DNA from: JBBTWV01 sp038062615
GTDB taxonomy: Bacteria > Patescibacteriota > Gracilibacteria > UBA1369 > UM-FILTER-53-11
Direction of reading: 5' to 3'
Assembly: GCA_038062615.1 (NCBI GenBank)
Contig: JBBTWV010000032.1
Span: forward strand, 1-29,959
DNA length: 29,959 bases
Below are positions 29,817 through 29,959 of the stretch, piece after piece. The notes beneath the pieces were generated by a model. That model was not told where the DNA came from. It ran no database searches and saw nothing but the letters and a program-made list of their open reading frames with translations. Position numbers and translations under genes: made by a program. Position 1 is the stretch's first letter; each line of letters opens with the position of its first letter.

Positions 29817-29959
29817 TTACAACAACATCAACTCCGCGCAGTTCGCGTGGTCGTGGTTGTCGCAAAAAATAGTATGTGTCTCATCGTCGGCAACCATACA
29901 CGGATTGGGTACTATTAAGCAAATGAAACATGAGGGAGGAGTTTTTGAAGTAAGGAAGC
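29817..29959 (-). CDS. 3' end of a small Cys-rich protein (partial)
   Basis: On the minus strand one frame is open from the window edge (first full codon at 29957) to TAA at 29819-29817, giving 46 residues with several Cys and His: SCFICLIVPNPCMV, then TIFCDNHDHANCAELMLL. The CxxC and C/H spacing hints at metal binding, but no family is recognised. The stop lies 18 bp before a strong terminator on the same strand, which supports a real gene ending here. A shorter protein from the ATG at 29897 is possible. Confidence 0.4.
   Translation of the reverse strand, partial: FLTSKTPPSCFICLIVPNPCMVADDETHTIFCDNHDHANCAELMLL

Noticed and set aside
29602..29865. 87-aa minus-strand frame
   Set aside because: It reads straight through the intrinsic terminator at 29766-29799 and overlaps two better-supported genes.

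Overview
The window looks like a chromosomal piece of a small-genome bacterium, most likely a Patescibacteria (CPR) member. Supporting this are short intergenic gaps, a threonyl-tRNA synthetase without its N-terminal TGS domain, a very short ATP synthase delta subunit, large lineage-specific membrane/coiled-coil proteins, and no convincing Shine-Dalgarno sequence before almost any gene. TGA is a normal stop (mutS, atpG, thrS and others end in it), so this is not a recoded Gracilibacteria/SR1-type genome. The taxonomic call is inference; no rRNA or tRNA gene is present.

Layout. 1-3182: 3' end of a ZU5-domain gene, an unrecognised 413-aa gene, a stand-alone NIF3/YqfO-type domain protein and a Fic-family enzyme. 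3202-8285: mismatch repair, mutS (interrupted by a 10-N assembly gap) and endonuclease-type mutL. Two unrelated minus-strand orphan genes (5854-6504 and 8431-9012) sit after mutS and after mutL, each with a near-consensus promoter. 9156-11683: rpsF-ssb-rpsR, then proB. 11771-19915: four uncharacterised genes on the plus strand, two clearly membrane proteins (one VirB6/TrbL-like), plus a 1215-aa protein with three degenerate internal repeats. 20069-27213: a complete F-type ATP synthase operon in the order beta-epsilon-AtpZ/I-a-c-b-delta-alpha-(GIY-YIG)-gamma, a rotation of the usual I-B-E-F-H-A-G-D-C order. The c subunit lacks Na+-site residues, so it looks proton-driven. 27222-29959: minus-strand thrS, two small genes, an intrinsic terminator and a partial Cys-rich gene.

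The most unusual feature is the intergenic DNA. Three families of short structured repeats fill gaps between genes. Family 1 (GTCATTGCGAG...CAATCTAGATTG...CTCGCAATGAC) occurs as full, half and remnant copies through the ATP synthase operon. One copy is split exactly at its palindromic centre by a GIY-YIG nuclease gene whose stop codon is made by the repeat. Families 2 and 3 each have two copies here, and their stems differ by compensatory changes. In several cases (atpF, atpG, rpsR, atpH, ssb) the repeat ends 3 or 8 nt before the start codon.

No gene-free stretch exceeds about 170 bp. The largest gaps (atpB-atpE, 1215-aa gene-atpD, mutL-8430, 9013-9155) hold repeats, promoters or leaders and are annotated below. 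I saw no CRISPR array, tRNA, rRNA or intact insertion sequence.
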